64,000 bases of DNA from Zavarzinella sp. (lineage in GTDB: Bacteria > Planctomycetota > Planctomycetia > Gemmatales > Gemmataceae): positions 558,001-622,000 of the forward strand of contig JAWKTI010000003.1 of the NCBI GenBank assembly GCA_041399155.1. Reading direction: 5' to 3'. Below the pieces are notes generated by a model. It saw only the letters and a list, made by a program, of their open reading frames with translations, did no database searches and was not told the origin of the DNA. Of this stretch, positions 1 to 11,127 are shown in pieces (within the stretch, counting starts at the first letter, position 1; each line of letters opens with the position of its first letter). A program made the translations under genes and the position numbers.

Positions 1-307
1 TTGCGGACCTTTTTGTTGGCGGTGTAGTGGTTGATCAGGGAATCCATGTTTCCCGCACTGACTGCGTAAAACAGGCGGGGCTTGCCAAACTGCCGCCACG
101 GTTCGACAGTTTTCCAGTCGGGCTGGGACAATATTGCGACGCGAAAGCCCGCCTGCTCCAGCACGCGGTGCAGAATGGCCATCGCAAAGCTGGGGTGGTC
201 GATATAGGCATCGCCGGTCACAAAAACCACGTCGACTTCATCCCAGCCGCGGGCGAGCATTTCCGCACGGCTGATCGGCGCAAACTCCTTAGGGGCAGGA
301 GGTTGCA
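1..307 (-). CDS. ygiQ: YgiQ family radical SAM protein, N-terminal fragment
   Basis: The minus strand encodes an open frame running off the left window edge. Its start reads MQPPAPKEFAPISRAEMLAR, followed by the segments DVVFVTGDAYIDHPSFAMAI and GFRVAILSQPDW, then AGNMDSLINHYTANKK near residue 90. These are the conserved N-terminal blocks of the UPF0313/YgiQ family, which precede the radical SAM CxxxCxxC core; that core lies outside the window. The substrate of the family is unknown. The frame stays open upstream of the ATG, so a GTG about 13 codons earlier could be used. TATAAT-like bases on the minus strand near 365-370 may be a -10 box. Identification is by recalled family motifs. Confidence 0.85.
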
Positions 308-487
308 TCAATGGTAGGTCAATCCGCTGTCGTGGCACCGTGATCACTTGGGTTGGTAGTCTGAATAGACTATTATAGCGGGCAGTGACTTGCAGGTCTT
401 GCGATTCTGAACCACGGTAGTTGCTGGTGGAAACTCAAATCATTTGATGTGGGATATCAACTTGCAAGGAAATGAAGTGCTGGTGGA

Positions 488-1174
488 TCAGTTGCCCACA
501 ATAATCTGTGCGGTGGCCTGTTCGGTTTTGTCCCCCACCTGGGCGGTAATGCTCAGTGGGAATGTGCCCGCCTGATTGGCAGACAGTTTTACTTTGTATG
601 TCCGATTTTCTTTCGGCAGCATTTCATCCACTACCACCTTTGCGGGTGCGTCCGTTTCCAGACCTTCCGGAATCTGGAAATCGAGTGCCAGATGGTTTAA
701 GATCCAGTTCCCACCATTATGCAGGTGGAAGTGACATTCAAACTCTTCGCCCACTTCGACTTGAGGCGGGGCCTCAATTTTCAATCTCAGACGCGAACTG
801 ATGATCGGTGTTTCAAAATAGAGGTTCTGGGTGTAAGTGGCGGTGAATGTTGCCAGTTCCTGCGGTGAAATCACGCGATCTGGTTCTGGTGCCACAATTA
901 CCTGCAGGCGAATTTCCTGTCCAGGATCAACCCGGCCCAGATTCCACATGATGTGCCCACCCAGGCAGGTGGCGCTGGGCTTGGTATCAATCAGGGTGAC
1001 ACCATCGGGAATATCGTGATCCACTTTGAAGCCAAACGCGGGACGGGGCAACAGCACCTTGGCAGCCAGGCCGTAAACAAGTGGTAAATCACTCCCTGCT
1101 ACTGGTTGATCAATAGTAATTTCCACTGCACCGATTGGGTTGGCGGTTTCGGCAGGGTTTTGCAAGTTCATCAT
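488..1174 (-). CDS. Cytoplasmic Ig-fold (DUF11-like) hypothetical protein
   Basis: About 228 residues with no signal peptide or membrane segment. The sequence has two beta-rich halves. The second contains the pattern GEEFECHFHLHNGGNWILNH followed by LPKENRTYKVKLSANQAGTF, the alternating style of DUF11/CARDB Ig-like domains that in planctomycetes often mediate protein contacts. I place the start at the ATG at 1174 because GAGG sits six bases upstream; an in-frame GTG eight codons earlier is also open. It lies 140 bases downstream of the TPR/receiver gene on the same strand, so the two may be cotranscribed. Function is unknown. Confidence 0.6.
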   Translation of the reverse strand: MMNLQNPAETANPIGAVEITIDQPVAGSDLPLVYGLAAKVLLPRPAFGFKVDHDIPDGVTLIDTKPSATCLGGHIMWNLGRVDPGQEIRLQVIVAPEPDRVISPQELATFTATYTQNLYFETPIISSRLRLKIEAPPQVEVGEEFECHFHLHNGGNWILNHLALDFQIPEGLETDAPAKVVVDEMLPKENRTYKVKLSANQAGTFPLSITAQVGDKTEQATAQIIVGN

Positions 1175-1313
1175 CGCACGCCTCGTCATCGCTACCACGA
1201 TAAAGGAAAGGTGGGAGCTGTTGGTTCGGGAACCTCGTGTCGTTTTCCATCAAGTCCGCAACATCCACGCAAGCCTAGCACAAAAATTCGGATCGGGGCA
1301 GAAAAATGAACGC

Positions 1314-2687
1314 TTATTGCGATACCGAAATCGGCATGGCCGTCGGTGGGGCTTCCAGCTCATAATCGTGCTTACGAATTGGCTGACAGGCCAGGCGAAT
1401 TGCCCGCACTAACTCTGCTTCAATAAAGGGTTTACTGAGATGTTCCCGTGCCCCAGCCATGCGGGATTTCATGCTATACACGAAACCTTCTTCTGACGAC
1501 ATAATAATCACCGGAAGTTCTGCCAGTTGTGGTTGCGACAGCAGGCTCGTGGTGGTTTCGTTGGCATCCACCTTGGAATAGTCGGCATCCAGCAACAACA
1601 ATTCTGGTGCACCATGCTGGGCAATGAATTCGCCGATCATGTTGCCATCAGAAAGTTCCCCCACGTGGCGTTCCTGTTCCAGTAACGTTTTCAGAATTAA
1701 CGCACGGAAGGTGGGGCTATGTTCCACGAGTAATGTGTATGGCCTGCCTTTTGGCGGAATCCAGACAGGGATCGCCGGCAATTCTTCAGGATCGATCATC
1801 AGTGAGCCACTGCTGCTGGGCCCTTCCTGAAAAATAGAATCTTCGTCCTGATCCAGGGGCTTATCAGTTCGCTTCAGGTGCTGCTCGTACATTCTGGCCG
1901 TGCGAAGCTGCTCCGCAAAGGCGGCATTGTCCGGCTGATAACTTCGGGCAGCATCAAAATAATACAAGGCATCGGAAAATTCGCCCAGATTCGCCAGTGC
2001 CATCCCAAGAAAATAAGCCGTGGTAAAGGTTGGCTTGGCTTCATGCTGCTGGTGCAGGCGGGAAATACTGGTACGCAGTAGCTGCTGGTTCGAGTTACTG
2101 TTATTGATCGCTTCCGTAATACGGGACAGGTGCAGAATCGATCGGCATCCCCCACATTGGGTATCGGTGGTATGAATTTCGGCACTGCAGAATGGGCAAC
2201 GCGTTTTCCGTACCGTCTTGCCACGTTCCTTGACGGTGGCCAGCACCATCTGGGCCTGGCGATTGTTGGGATTGATCTTCAGTACCTGTTCCAGGTAGAC
2301 CGTGGCTGTATGTGGATCGGGTGCCAATTCTGCCAGCCAGAGCCAGGCAATTTCGTTCTGAGAATTGAGATCAATGACGCGAAAAAAGTCGCGGCGGGCT
2401 TTTTCCACATCCTTTATTTTGGCGTAGTGGGTGCCAGAACTGATTAAGGCGCGGATCAGCCGTTCGGAAACCTTTTCTTTGCTGGTAGTAACCTGAAAAG
2501 CACGCTCGAGGTATTCGACCGCTTCGGCATTATCACCCGTCAGGGTGGCGCACCACACCCACACGGTATCCAGTTGTGGGAATTCGGTCGCCAACCCACG
2601 GAACAACCGCATTGCTTCTTCGCGATTGCCCGCTTTCGCAAGGGTAATGGCTGCATTAATTCGATCGGTGGTTGTGTCCGCGTGCAT
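1314..2687 (-). CDS. TPR - zinc ribbon - response-regulator receiver protein
   Basis: The 457-residue protein has three parts. Residues ~1-150 form tetratricopeptide-like helices (RINAAITLAKAGNREEAMRL and later copies). Residues ~160-185 hold a zinc ribbon, CPFCSAEIHTTDTQCGGC. More TPR-like helices follow. The C-terminal ~120 residues form a CheY-like receiver domain: PYTLLVEHSPTFRALILKTL, then LLLLDADYS with the likely phosphoacceptor aspartate, PVIIMSS, and the lysine of HLSKPF. No output domain follows, so the protein probably acts through protein contacts of its TPR region. This order is unusual for a response regulator. No histidine kinase gene is adjacent, so its partner is unknown. Confidence 0.8.
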   Translation of the reverse strand: MHADTTTDRINAAITLAKAGNREEAMRLFRGLATEFPQLDTVWVWCATLTGDNAEAVEYLERAFQVTTSKEKVSERLIRALISSGTHYAKIKDVEKARRDFFRVIDLNSQNEIAWLWLAELAPDPHTATVYLEQVLKINPNNRQAQMVLATVKERGKTVRKTRCPFCSAEIHTTDTQCGGCRSILHLSRITEAINNSNSNQQLLRTSISRLHQQHEAKPTFTTAYFLGMALANLGEFSDALYYFDAARSYQPDNAAFAEQLRTARMYEQHLKRTDKPLDQDEDSIFQEGPSSSGSLMIDPEELPAIPVWIPPKGRPYTLLVEHSPTFRALILKTLLEQERHVGELSDGNMIGEFIAQHGAPELLLLDADYSKVDANETTTSLLSQPQLAELPVIIMSSEEGFVYSMKSRMAGAREHLSKPFIEAELVRAIRLACQPIRKHDYELEAPPTAMPISVSQ

Positions 2688-2689
2688 GG

Positions 2690-3170
2690 GATGCCCTGAG
2701 TGTCCCAGAAATCAATTTTCGTCCACAGCAAACATAGATCATAAATTCGTGGGGTGATGAAATTACGTTCTGAGTGCAATAATTGCGATGGACTAGAAAA
2801 ACAATTATGCTTCCACCTGAAATTTCAGGCGGGAGTGAAAGGAAAATCGCCCAAAACGCCCACATTGATGTCAGCGGACACAGGTCTTGTGGCCTAACGG
2901 CATTAGCAGCAGCGGTTGATTTTTGCCTTCATCGCCCGCAACCCTGGCAAGGGAATTTCTTTTTGATGCCGCACGCAAAGCCGCGAAAACGCAAAGAGAT
3001 TCTGAAGACAATCGTCATTCCCGCGCATGCGGGAATAAGTGCAGAAACTGGAAGCAGCATTCCCCAACCTTGTTCGTGTGCAGCGAGAATCAACTGGCCT
3101 TACCAAGACTGGTGTTTCATGGATGACCAGTTACATGCATTTGACGTAGTAGTTAACAAACTGACTGTAG
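2690..3170. repeat. Intergenic region with a palindromic REP-like repeat
   Basis: No convincing gene. At 3014-3036 a palindrome with arms ATTCCCGC and GCGGGAAT matches the repeat found many times in this window (23.6-24.0, 32.9, 33.1, 44.6 and 59.5-59.7 kb). Around 2930-2962 a diverged, reverse-oriented relative of the AAATTCCCTTGCTGGCG dispersed repeat is visible. An open frame of 141 codons over 2783-3208 crosses both repeats and looks spurious. Confidence 0.6.
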
Positions 3171-3171
3171 T

Positions 3172-3519
3172 TCATTTGGCAAGTTGCCATTTGTCAATTG
3201 AAATGTAATTTACTGTACCATCAGGAACAGCTGAGCCTATCTCAAAGCCACCTGAATATGTTACAGACTTAACTGTGCCAGAAAAATCAATTAGAGCTCC
3301 TTCCAAATGTTTGAAATGATCTGTTGATTCGAGATAATAATATTTGCCATCTATGATAATTTCTCTGCCGTAGCATGATTTTTCACCTATGAGACCTCTA
3401 TCATTGCACTTTGTTTGAATCGGATTCGAATCGAGCTTTTGCAGAGTGTGATTACAGCTGGAAACTAAGAAAAAGAATGATGATAAAATAATAGATTGAG
3501 TAAAGTGATTTATGTGCAT
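3172..3519 (-). CDS. Small putative lipoprotein
   Basis: A 115-residue protein beginning MHINHFTQSIILSSFFFLVS and continuing SCNHTLQ: a hydrophobic segment followed by a cysteine at about residue 22, consistent with a type II (lipoprotein) signal. The mature part is small and polar, with two cysteines (KCNDRG, SCYGRE), and resembles no family I recognise. Base composition is AT-rich relative to its neighbours, hinting at acquisition. It stands alone between repeat-bearing intergenic regions. Confidence 0.55.
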   Translation of the reverse strand: MHINHFTQSIILSSFFFLVSSCNHTLQKLDSNPIQTKCNDRGLIGEKSCYGREIIIDGKYYYLESTDHFKHLEGALIDFSGTVKSVTYSGGFEIGSAVPDGTVNYISIDKWQLAK

Positions 3520-3769
3520 AATTTGAGATGTTGTAAGTGTAAATATTTATTTCTATCTTGGACTTAAGAGATTATCTTGTTCGTAAGCTACACAATAAAC
3601 AGTAGTTTCACTCATTTGTGTTCAAATCGCACCTACTCAGCCTGCATCACATGTGTGCCGAGTATCTTTCAACAAATCACTCTTAATCCCAGCTGGTGTT
3701 AATGCTGGGAGAACATATTTTTCAGAAATTTCATCCACTTTGTACTCTTCATCATGGTTTTCGTCAAGC

Positions 3770-3852
3770 TCACTCAAACCTGTCAGGTGGTGAAAAAATC
3801 TGCTGTAAAGTGCCCATACCCACAGAAATGAAAATATTCCCATTTTTAATCG
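3770..3852 (-). repeat. Dispersed repeat, copy 1 (pairs with 36.1 kb)
   Basis: In the gap between the small lipoprotein and the CotH gene, the minus strand carries GCAGATTTTTTCACCAC preceded by TGGGCACTTT. The same word order recurs on the plus strand near 36110-36170. Both copies can be translated with similar residues (FLWVWALYSRFFHHLTGL here, FLWVRALSGRFFHHLVGL there), but neither sits in a convincing gene. The rest of 3520-3870 shows nothing else recognisable. Confidence 0.55.
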
Positions 3853-3871
3853 ATGGTGCACCCAGAATCGT

Positions 3872-5356
3872 TCAATCTGGTCGTTTTGGAAACGGATTTG
3901 GTTGTTGAGGAAATTGTTTAGGTGGCTGTTTTGGAAATGGCTGTTTTGGTGGGCCGAAGCCACCCGGACCAAAACTGAAACCTTTGGGCTGATAACCTGG
4001 ATGATCGCTGGTCAATTGTTTCTGAATGGATTCTAATCTTTGCTTCACAAATTCACCCACAGGTGGGGCCTTCTGGAAGCCGGGCATGCTGAACGGGGAT
4101 TCGCGTCGCTGCCGCATGGCCTGCAATTCTTTTTCCAGAATCGGCTGCACCGTGGCTTCAAAATCTTTCACATGCTGCAATACAATTTTTTCTGTAAATC
4201 CTTTCTGTAGAACATCTTGCAGCAATTCCAGATACTTTTTCGGCATGTCCGGCAGTGCCAGTAATCGATCCGTCAGGCGGTTCTGCACATACGGTTTTCG
4301 CACGCTCAGATCCGCCTGCTGGGTGGGGCTGCCGAAAAAGGCAAAATTCCCCAACGACAGGTCGGTATCCCACGGCACAAAATGAAACTGGTTACTTTCA
4401 GGGTGCAGGTACAGGTAATAATTGTGGCCGTTGGTGAAGAAGCTATCCAGATTCGCCGTTACGGCAGTGGTGGCCAGAAAACGCAGGTAGCTTTCCACAT
4501 CCAGAAACTTGCCAATTTGTGCCGCAAACTCCTGATCGCTGCCACGGTTGACCAGTTTCACAAACTCAATCAGGCGTTTCTGTTGTGCGTCCTTCGCTTT
4601 TCCTTTCGGCTGGTAATTCTTTTCGTATGGCTCCCACTGTTCGCCAAGATAATCGAGACTCCGCACCCGTTCCGGCTTGAACAGTACCCCCTTGTCGGTG
4701 CCGAAGTGCTTACGCAGAAAGGGTTTATTCACTTGTTCTGTCATCGTGTAACAGCCCAGATACAGATTATCGAAACGACCAGGAACATTCAGACGCACTT
4801 CCGCAAAACAGGTTTGTGGTGCGGGCACTCCCACGTCGCGATACGTCTGATAGCAGAGTGCTTCGCGAATTTTGGATGGATCGTGCACCCCACAGTGCAG
4901 GTTGATTTTTTTCAGGCCGAACAGGTGCTGGTCATCCACAAATTCATCGAAATCGATTTTAAACGACCTTTTCAAGCCGTTGGCGGTCGCCAGATACGTG
5001 GAATTGCCTTTGTAACGAATCGCCACATCGCCTGCGGTGCGGTCGTTGATGGTGACTTTCCCACGTGCGACCGGAAAATCGGTGCCAAACACCCCACGAT
5101 GGACTTCGCGGTCACCTTCTTTGGGTGGCACCACAGGATTCGGCCTGGGTGTCATCGGAAACCCACCAAAGCCGCCAAATCCACCGGTACGTGGGGGTTG
5201 CATCGCATCGTATTCTTTTGCCGTCAGCTCAATCTGGATCTTCGCCACGTGCGTCGGCTGCCACTGCCATCTGTTTTCGGCAGGTTCGGCCGCATCAATC
5301 CCGGCGCAGTTACCAATCAGCACACAAACCAAGGCGATTTTGTCAACTATGTGCAT
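3872..5356 (-). CDS. Secreted CotH kinase family protein
   Basis: From the ATG at 5356 the protein is about 494 residues and starts with a signal peptide, MHIVDKIALVCVLIGNCAG; an open extension further upstream lacks one. Then follow a domain start HVAKIQIELTAKEYDAMQP, a glycine-rich insert, and typical CotH blocks: GDVAIRYKGNSTY, KRSFKIDFDEF, KINLHCGVHDPSKIREAL and FVPWDTDLSLGNF. CotH proteins are atypical protein kinases related to the spore-coat kinase CotH. The C-terminus is low-complexity, rich in Pro, Gln, Phe and Lys (FGPPKQPFPKQPPKQFPQ). Planctomycetes often carry such secreted CotH proteins; the substrate is unknown. A long open frame antisense to it (4382-5377) is a shadow. Confidence 0.85.
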   Translation of the reverse strand: MHIVDKIALVCVLIGNCAGIDAAEPAENRWQWQPTHVAKIQIELTAKEYDAMQPPRTGGFGGFGGFPMTPRPNPVVPPKEGDREVHRGVFGTDFPVARGKVTINDRTAGDVAIRYKGNSTYLATANGLKRSFKIDFDEFVDDQHLFGLKKINLHCGVHDPSKIREALCYQTYRDVGVPAPQTCFAEVRLNVPGRFDNLYLGCYTMTEQVNKPFLRKHFGTDKGVLFKPERVRSLDYLGEQWEPYEKNYQPKGKAKDAQQKRLIEFVKLVNRGSDQEFAAQIGKFLDVESYLRFLATTAVTANLDSFFTNGHNYYLYLHPESNQFHFVPWDTDLSLGNFAFFGSPTQQADLSVRKPYVQNRLTDRLLALPDMPKKYLELLQDVLQKGFTEKIVLQHVKDFEATVQPILEKELQAMRQRRESPFSMPGFQKAPPVGEFVKQRLESIQKQLTSDHPGYQPKGFSFGPGGFGPPKQPFPKQPPKQFPQQPNPFPKRPD

Positions 5357-5673
5357 ATGCAACAACCTGTGCCGTAGATCAGAGCGGGACGGCAACCACT
5401 TTAATGAGTACTGCCAGCCCACGTGGTGGACCGGCATCCTACCAGACTGGCACAGAAATGTGAAGATTTCATGAAAACACTTGCTTGATCTTGCCAACTA
5501 CTAAGCTCCGGATGGGAAAATTTGAAAAATGTGAAGTTTTTTTCATTGAAATAATCCCACCAATCGGGTAAATTTCCACAAACGTAACTTCCCGTCTTAC
5601 ACGAGTTGATTTCTCCCCAGCTCAGGTGGGGGGTTCTTGCGCCCTGCTGCTCGCGATTTACACCTGGAGTTTT

Positions 5674-8600
5674 ATGAAAGATTTTCTGGCTCATGTGCAG
5701 CGCACTTTGGACAATTGCTGCAAATTCCTGGTACGGAAACCTTCGAAACGATCTCGTTTTTTTCAACTGAACCTGGAAACGCTGGAAAGCCGTGTCAACC
5801 CCCACGTGGATTTTGCCTATGGCATGTTCACGCCGGAAGAGATTGAATATTACGAAAGCATCCCATTCGATTCTGCAAACAGCACCAAAACACCGAGGCC
5901 AGATGGTGATGGCTCCCACGTCACGGGGCAAACGCTGACCATCGTACTGGACTTTAAGTCGAGTGCGCAAGGTACCACGTTTGATATTTTTAATAATGGT
6001 GTCGGTGCGTTCGATGTTACTGCATTCGGTTTTGCAGCCAATCAGTTTAACCTGGTTACCAATTCAATCCTGGCTGAAGTGGAATCAGATTATTTTGAAG
6101 AACTGGTTGGCACGGTTGCCGGTCCGGAAGCGTTTGACTTGGCGATCGACTTCATCATCGGTGACATTGGCACCCCACCGCCTGGGGTATCTGAATACTA
6201 CTTTGTGCAGATTGGCAGTGGCGTCAGCGGAACACACGGTTCCAATCCTGGCATCCTCGGTGTTGCGGGTGGCAGTACCGTCAGACGCTCAAATGGTAGT
6301 AACGGCTCCATCTTTGGAATTGAAGTCGGTGATGTAGTCGGTTCCATTTTTACGGATCATATCCGAAACCTAGGTGGCCTGACACCTTCAAATGCGTTAA
6401 CAAGCGGTAACCTTGGATTTACCACGTTTGCCGTTGCAGGTACCACTTCCCACGAGATTGGCCACACGCTGTCACTTTCTCATGTGAACAATGCAGGTTC
6501 CACCCAGGCAGTGGGTGGCACATCGCCAATCATGGGAACAGGCGCAATTGATCTTTTTAATCAGGCTCGTATTCAGGATCGTTCATTCACGCTTTCTGGG
6601 CAAGATGGCGAAAATGGCAATCAATCTGTTGCCCACGTTCAACAGTTGGTCAATGCCGTTGGATTGCACCAATTTAACGTCGCACCGGTGGTGAATAACC
6701 AGACATTCGGCATCAATGAAAACAGCACAAACAATACCTTAGTGGGTACGGTAGTTGCTACCGATGCGAATACGGGAAACACCAGTAGTTTCAACAATAC
6801 ATTAACTTACTCCATCCAGGGTGGTAATACCAACGGTGCTTTTTCGATCAATTCAACAAATGGCCAGATCCGTGTTGCCAATTCGGCTGCACTGAATTTT
6901 GAAGCATTGACTCAGTTTCAATTGACCGTGCAAGTTGCAGATGGCCTGAATGCATCTGATACAGCGACGATCACAATCAATGTGAATGATGTCAATGAAA
7001 CACCTATTCTAGACGATGATTCATTCGATCTGGCAGAAGACAGCCCGAATAATTTTCTGGTAGGCACCGTGCAAGGCACCGATCCAGATAACGACAATCT
7101 GACCTATACGATCACTGCAGGGAATGATGACAGCATCTTCTCGATTAACGCCAGCTCTGGCGAGATCCGTGTTGCTGATAACAGCCTGCTCGATTTTGAA
7201 ACCACCCCCACATACAACCTGACGGTGCGTGCCACCGATGATGGTACAGGCAACCTGTTTGATACTGCCACGGTTACGATTAACGTTCTGACGGCCAATG
7301 ACCCTCCGACGATCGACGATCAGACGTTTGATATTGATGAAAACAGCCCGAACAATGCAATTGTTGGGGATATTGCAGCCACTGACCCCGATGTAGGCGA
7401 CAACCTGACCTATGCCATTCTTTCCGGCAACGAAGCCGGTGCATTCACCCTGAATACCACCACGGGCAGACTGACCGTTGCAAACAGCAGTCTGTTGAAC
7501 TTTGAAGATACCACACAGTTTGAGTTGGTCGTTCGTGTCACCGATACCGGGAATCTCCAGGACACTGCGACAATCACGATCGATGTCAATGATCTGAACG
7601 AAGCCCCGGTGGCGGTAGATGACACCTTTTCCGTAGCTGAAAACAGTTCTTTAAATACGATTGTGGGAACGGTGACTGCCACCGACGAAGATAATGGGCA
7701 GACATTGTCCTATGCCATTACATCGGGCAATACAGGCAATGCGTTTTCGATTAATCCCACCACAGGCTTGATTCGAGTAGCCACTCCTCCGCGATTGATT
7801 TTGAAACTGCTGAGGTTTTCAATCTGGAAGTGACCGTTACCGACAATGGCACAGGCAGTCTGACCGATATCGCAGAGATTACAGTAAATGTGCAGGATGG
7901 TAACGACCCGCCCGTCGCCAATGATGATACCTTCACGATTGACGAAAATCTTCCGACAGGAACCGTTGTTGGTACAGTAGATGCCAGTGATAGCGATGTC
8001 AGCCAGTCACTGACTTACGAAATCACCTCCGGGAATACTGGTGGTGCGTTTGCGATCGACTCTGCAACCGGGGAAATTACCGTTGCGAACAGTGATGCGG
8101 CAGATTTCGAAACGACACCCAGTTTCACACTGACCGTACTCGTAAGCGACAATGGCACACCTGTACTGTCCGATGAAGCCACCATTACCATCAATCTGAA
8201 CGATATCAACGACCCACCTGTCATTGCCAATCAATTATTCAGTCTCTTTGAAGGCGCTCTCGATGGGACAGTTCTTGGCACTGTGGTGGCCACCGATCCG
8301 AATGCGGGCCAGACCCTGACCTACAATATCGTCTCTGGTAATGAAGCGGGCATTTTTGCACTGGATAGTAATTCGGGCGAGTTGACACTGGTGGATGCTG
8401 CTCAGATCGATTTTTATGCAACCGTACAGTACCAGTTAATCGTTTCGGTGACGGATGATGATGCACTGAATCCGTTTACGCGACAAGCCACGATCACCAT
8501 TTCGCCGCCGACGGTGCTGCACGGTGGGGAAGGGGTGATCGATCTGTCGGACATGATTCCCACACCTTCAGGTACGGTGGAATACACGGTCACACTGGTG

Positions 8601-10992
8601 GATCCGTTGTTTGCCATCAAGCAGCAATATGGTCTTACGAATCCAGAGTTGCCCAACACTTTCAACCTGCGTGGGGCACAGGAAAAGTACTTCCTCAGCA
8701 CCAATGGTAGTAATCCTCTGGGTGCGGGCTACTACATCCTGATGCCGAACAATGCCCTTTACGCCTGGCGTGGGACAATTGCACTTTCGATTGCGAACCC
8801 ACCAGTGGCGGATTTTAACAGTTATCCGTACGGGCAGCCTGGTACCACTTCTGTGTACGATCATCCCGCACTGCTGACCGGCGCGACAGGTAATCCTCTG
8901 GCCGTGGGTGCCAACCCATTGGTGGAATTGAAGGAAAAGTATGGCTTCAAGACGCCAGCCCACAGTTTTAATTTCCAGGGGGCCAAGGAATATTACCTGA
9001 CCAGTTCCAACAACAGCAATCCGGCTGGATTTAACTACTTTGTGCTGTTACCGAACAATACGCTGATCAAGTTCAACGGCGTTTCTGCCACCGGTGGGAC
9101 GTTGGTAGCAGACTTCACCGCACTGGGCCTGGGTGATGTTTATGCCAATCCTTCCCTGTTAACGAATGCATCGTTGTCACTGATTCCTGGCCTGACAGCG
9201 AATGTGGTCAATGATGAATTGACTCTGAGCAGTGCCCAGCTTCGACCGTACAGTGCAGGTGACGGTGCTGGCCGATGATGGCACCACCACCGCCGAAAAA
9301 GAGTTTACCTTTACAGTCAACAATACCGCACCGTCCATTGGTGCGGTGAGCAATCAGACGCTGAACCACAATGTGGACAGCCTTGACCTGACCTTGCCCG
9401 TCACCGATGGCGATCCTGATACCGCATTACGGCAAATCCAGGTGCAGGCCGAAACCTATAACCCGCTGTTCGACCTGAAGACGGAACTGGGGCTGGTCGC
9501 ACCATACGCTTACAACTTCTTTGGTCAGCAGGAATGGTGGTTTGCCAGCACGAACGGCAGTAATTCTTCTAATGGCGGATACTACGTACTGTCGAATGGG
9601 AATCGGTTGTTTGCGTATGATGGTGTTTCATTTGCCACCACGATCCAGCAGACTCCCGTGGCAGACTTCAATCTGGCACCTTACAACAACCCGACTGTAA
9701 CAAACAATCCCGCTCAACTGTTCAATGCGTTACCTGGTTCCCCTGCAACAGTTTACGTCAACCGTGGGGCTTTGTACGATGTGAAGTTGCAATTCGGATT
9801 GACGGCTGCACCATACACGAAGAACGCCTTTGGTCAGCAGGAATGGTGGTTTGCCAGCACCAATGGCAGCAATCCGCTGGGAGGCAAACTCTTCTTTTTA
9901 ATGCCAACCGGTCAGCTTTACGCGTGGGACGGTTTCCAATTCAACACCAGCCTGGCACGTGGGCCGATCGCCAGCCTGGTGGGCACGGGTGCGTACGAAG
10001 ACCCCAGCAAGTTGACGCAGGCTCGCCCACAATTTATTGAAGATGAATTGTTTGAATTGAAAGACCGATATGGCCTGACGAAAGCCGATTTCGGCTTCAA
10101 TATTCGTGGGCAGCAGGAAAAATACTTCATCAGCACCAATGGCAGCAATCCGCAAGGTGCGGGCTACTACCTGCTGATGCAGAACGGCGATCTGCTGGCC
10201 TGGCGTGGGACAATTGAAAGCAGTGTTCTCGTAACTAACGTCGGTGTCGATGTTTACGAAAATCCTGAAAAGATTTACGCCAACAGTGGGCAGGTCAGTG
10301 CGATTGTGGCCACCAGCAACGGTGCCACAGGCGATGTGAATCTGAACCCCCACGTGGCGTTCACGGGTGCGGTGAAAATCACCACCACCCTGAATGACGG
10401 TGCGGCAAGCGGGGATCAGGAATTCATTCTGACCGTGCCGAATCAGGCACCCACCTTGCAGCCGATTGCCAACGTCTTTGGCACTTCGGCAGCGGGGACC
10501 ACAACCGTAAATCTGGTACCTGCTGATGCGGACGGCGACCAGATCACTCTGCTTGCGCAGGTGCTGCCATACAGCCAGTTATTCCAGGATAAGACCCGCC
10601 TTGGGATCACCAGTGGTGCGTTCGGCCTCAACACTCGCGGCTTTAATGAGAAATACTTCATTAATAATCTGGGGCAATACTTTATTCTGGCATCTAACAA
10701 TCGCTTGTATGCGTGGAACGGCATTGATTACCTGACCACCGTGGCCCAGACACCCGTGGCAGACTTCAACGACCCCATTTACGGTGGGGCAAATGTGTAC
10801 AATTCACCGGAACTTCTCAGTGGGGCCACCGCACCGACAGCCCCACCGGTGACGACCAGTATCACGAACAACATTCTTACTTTGAACTGGGATACGAACT
10901 TCGCAGGTAACTTCCTGGTAACAGTTTACGCCACCGACGGTAGCAGCACGGTGGTGCAACGGATTCTGGTCACTATTGGCGATGTTACCTGA
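5674..10992 (+). CDS. Giant secreted metalloprotease/cadherin/novel-repeat protein, two frameshifts
   Basis: Three overlapping frames join into one protein of about 1770 residues. The ATG at 5674 has GGAG upstream. Residues ~32-43 carry LNLETLESRVNP, the N-terminal signature of planctomycete surface giants. Residues 260-270 read HEIGHTLSLSH, a metzincin-type HExxHxxxxxH zinc site. Six cadherin-like repeats of ~100 residues follow (6706-8500), each with a phrase like ENS.NN..VGTV.ATD. Six copies of a different ~100-residue module then fill 8590-10820. Frame breaks: near 7787 one base is missing, since restoring it gives V-A-T-P-S-A-I-D-F-E in register with the other repeats; at 9235-9237 a CCC run has one extra base. 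Either this is a decaying gene or the reads contain errors. Likely role: cell-surface adhesion or matrix processing. Confidence 0.8.
8590..10820 (+). repeat. Six-copy ~100-residue protein module
   Basis: Within the giant gene a unit recurs starting near 8605, 8920, 9457, 9766, 10045 and 10573. Each copy has K..YGL (or a close variant), N.RG..EKYF or N.FGQQEWWF, S.NGSN, GYY.L....LYAW.G and usually PVADF, and ends around P..L..A. Spacing between copies is irregular because Ig-like linkers such as NTAPSIGAVSNQTL intervene. It does not look like cadherin, hyalin or PKD repeats. I do not recognise it. Confidence 0.75.
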
Positions 10993-11127
10993 GATACTGG
11001 GCACTCATTTTGTTCTCATTTTTCGAAAAAGTGATTACTTTCCATTTTTCAACTTGACAGCACTCCACGTGATGAAGTAACTTTAATTTACCTCTCTGTT
11101 ACGTTCATTTGATCTGTTGGACTAACC

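Noticed and set aside
2783..3208. 141-codon frame
   Set aside because: It runs through REP-like palindromes (read as VIPAHAGIS) and a dispersed repeat; similar phrases appear in unrelated repeat-bearing frames at other sites.
4382..5377. 331-codon open frame on the plus strand
   Set aside because: It is antisense to the CotH kinase gene, which has clear domain motifs; the antisense product has no recognisable features and is best explained as a shadow.
7780..9280. Programmed frameshifting as explanation for breaks in the giant gene
   Set aside because: No slippery heptamer with a downstream stem was seen at 7787 or 9236, and similar breaks occur in rlmN and dapL, so read error or decay is simpler.
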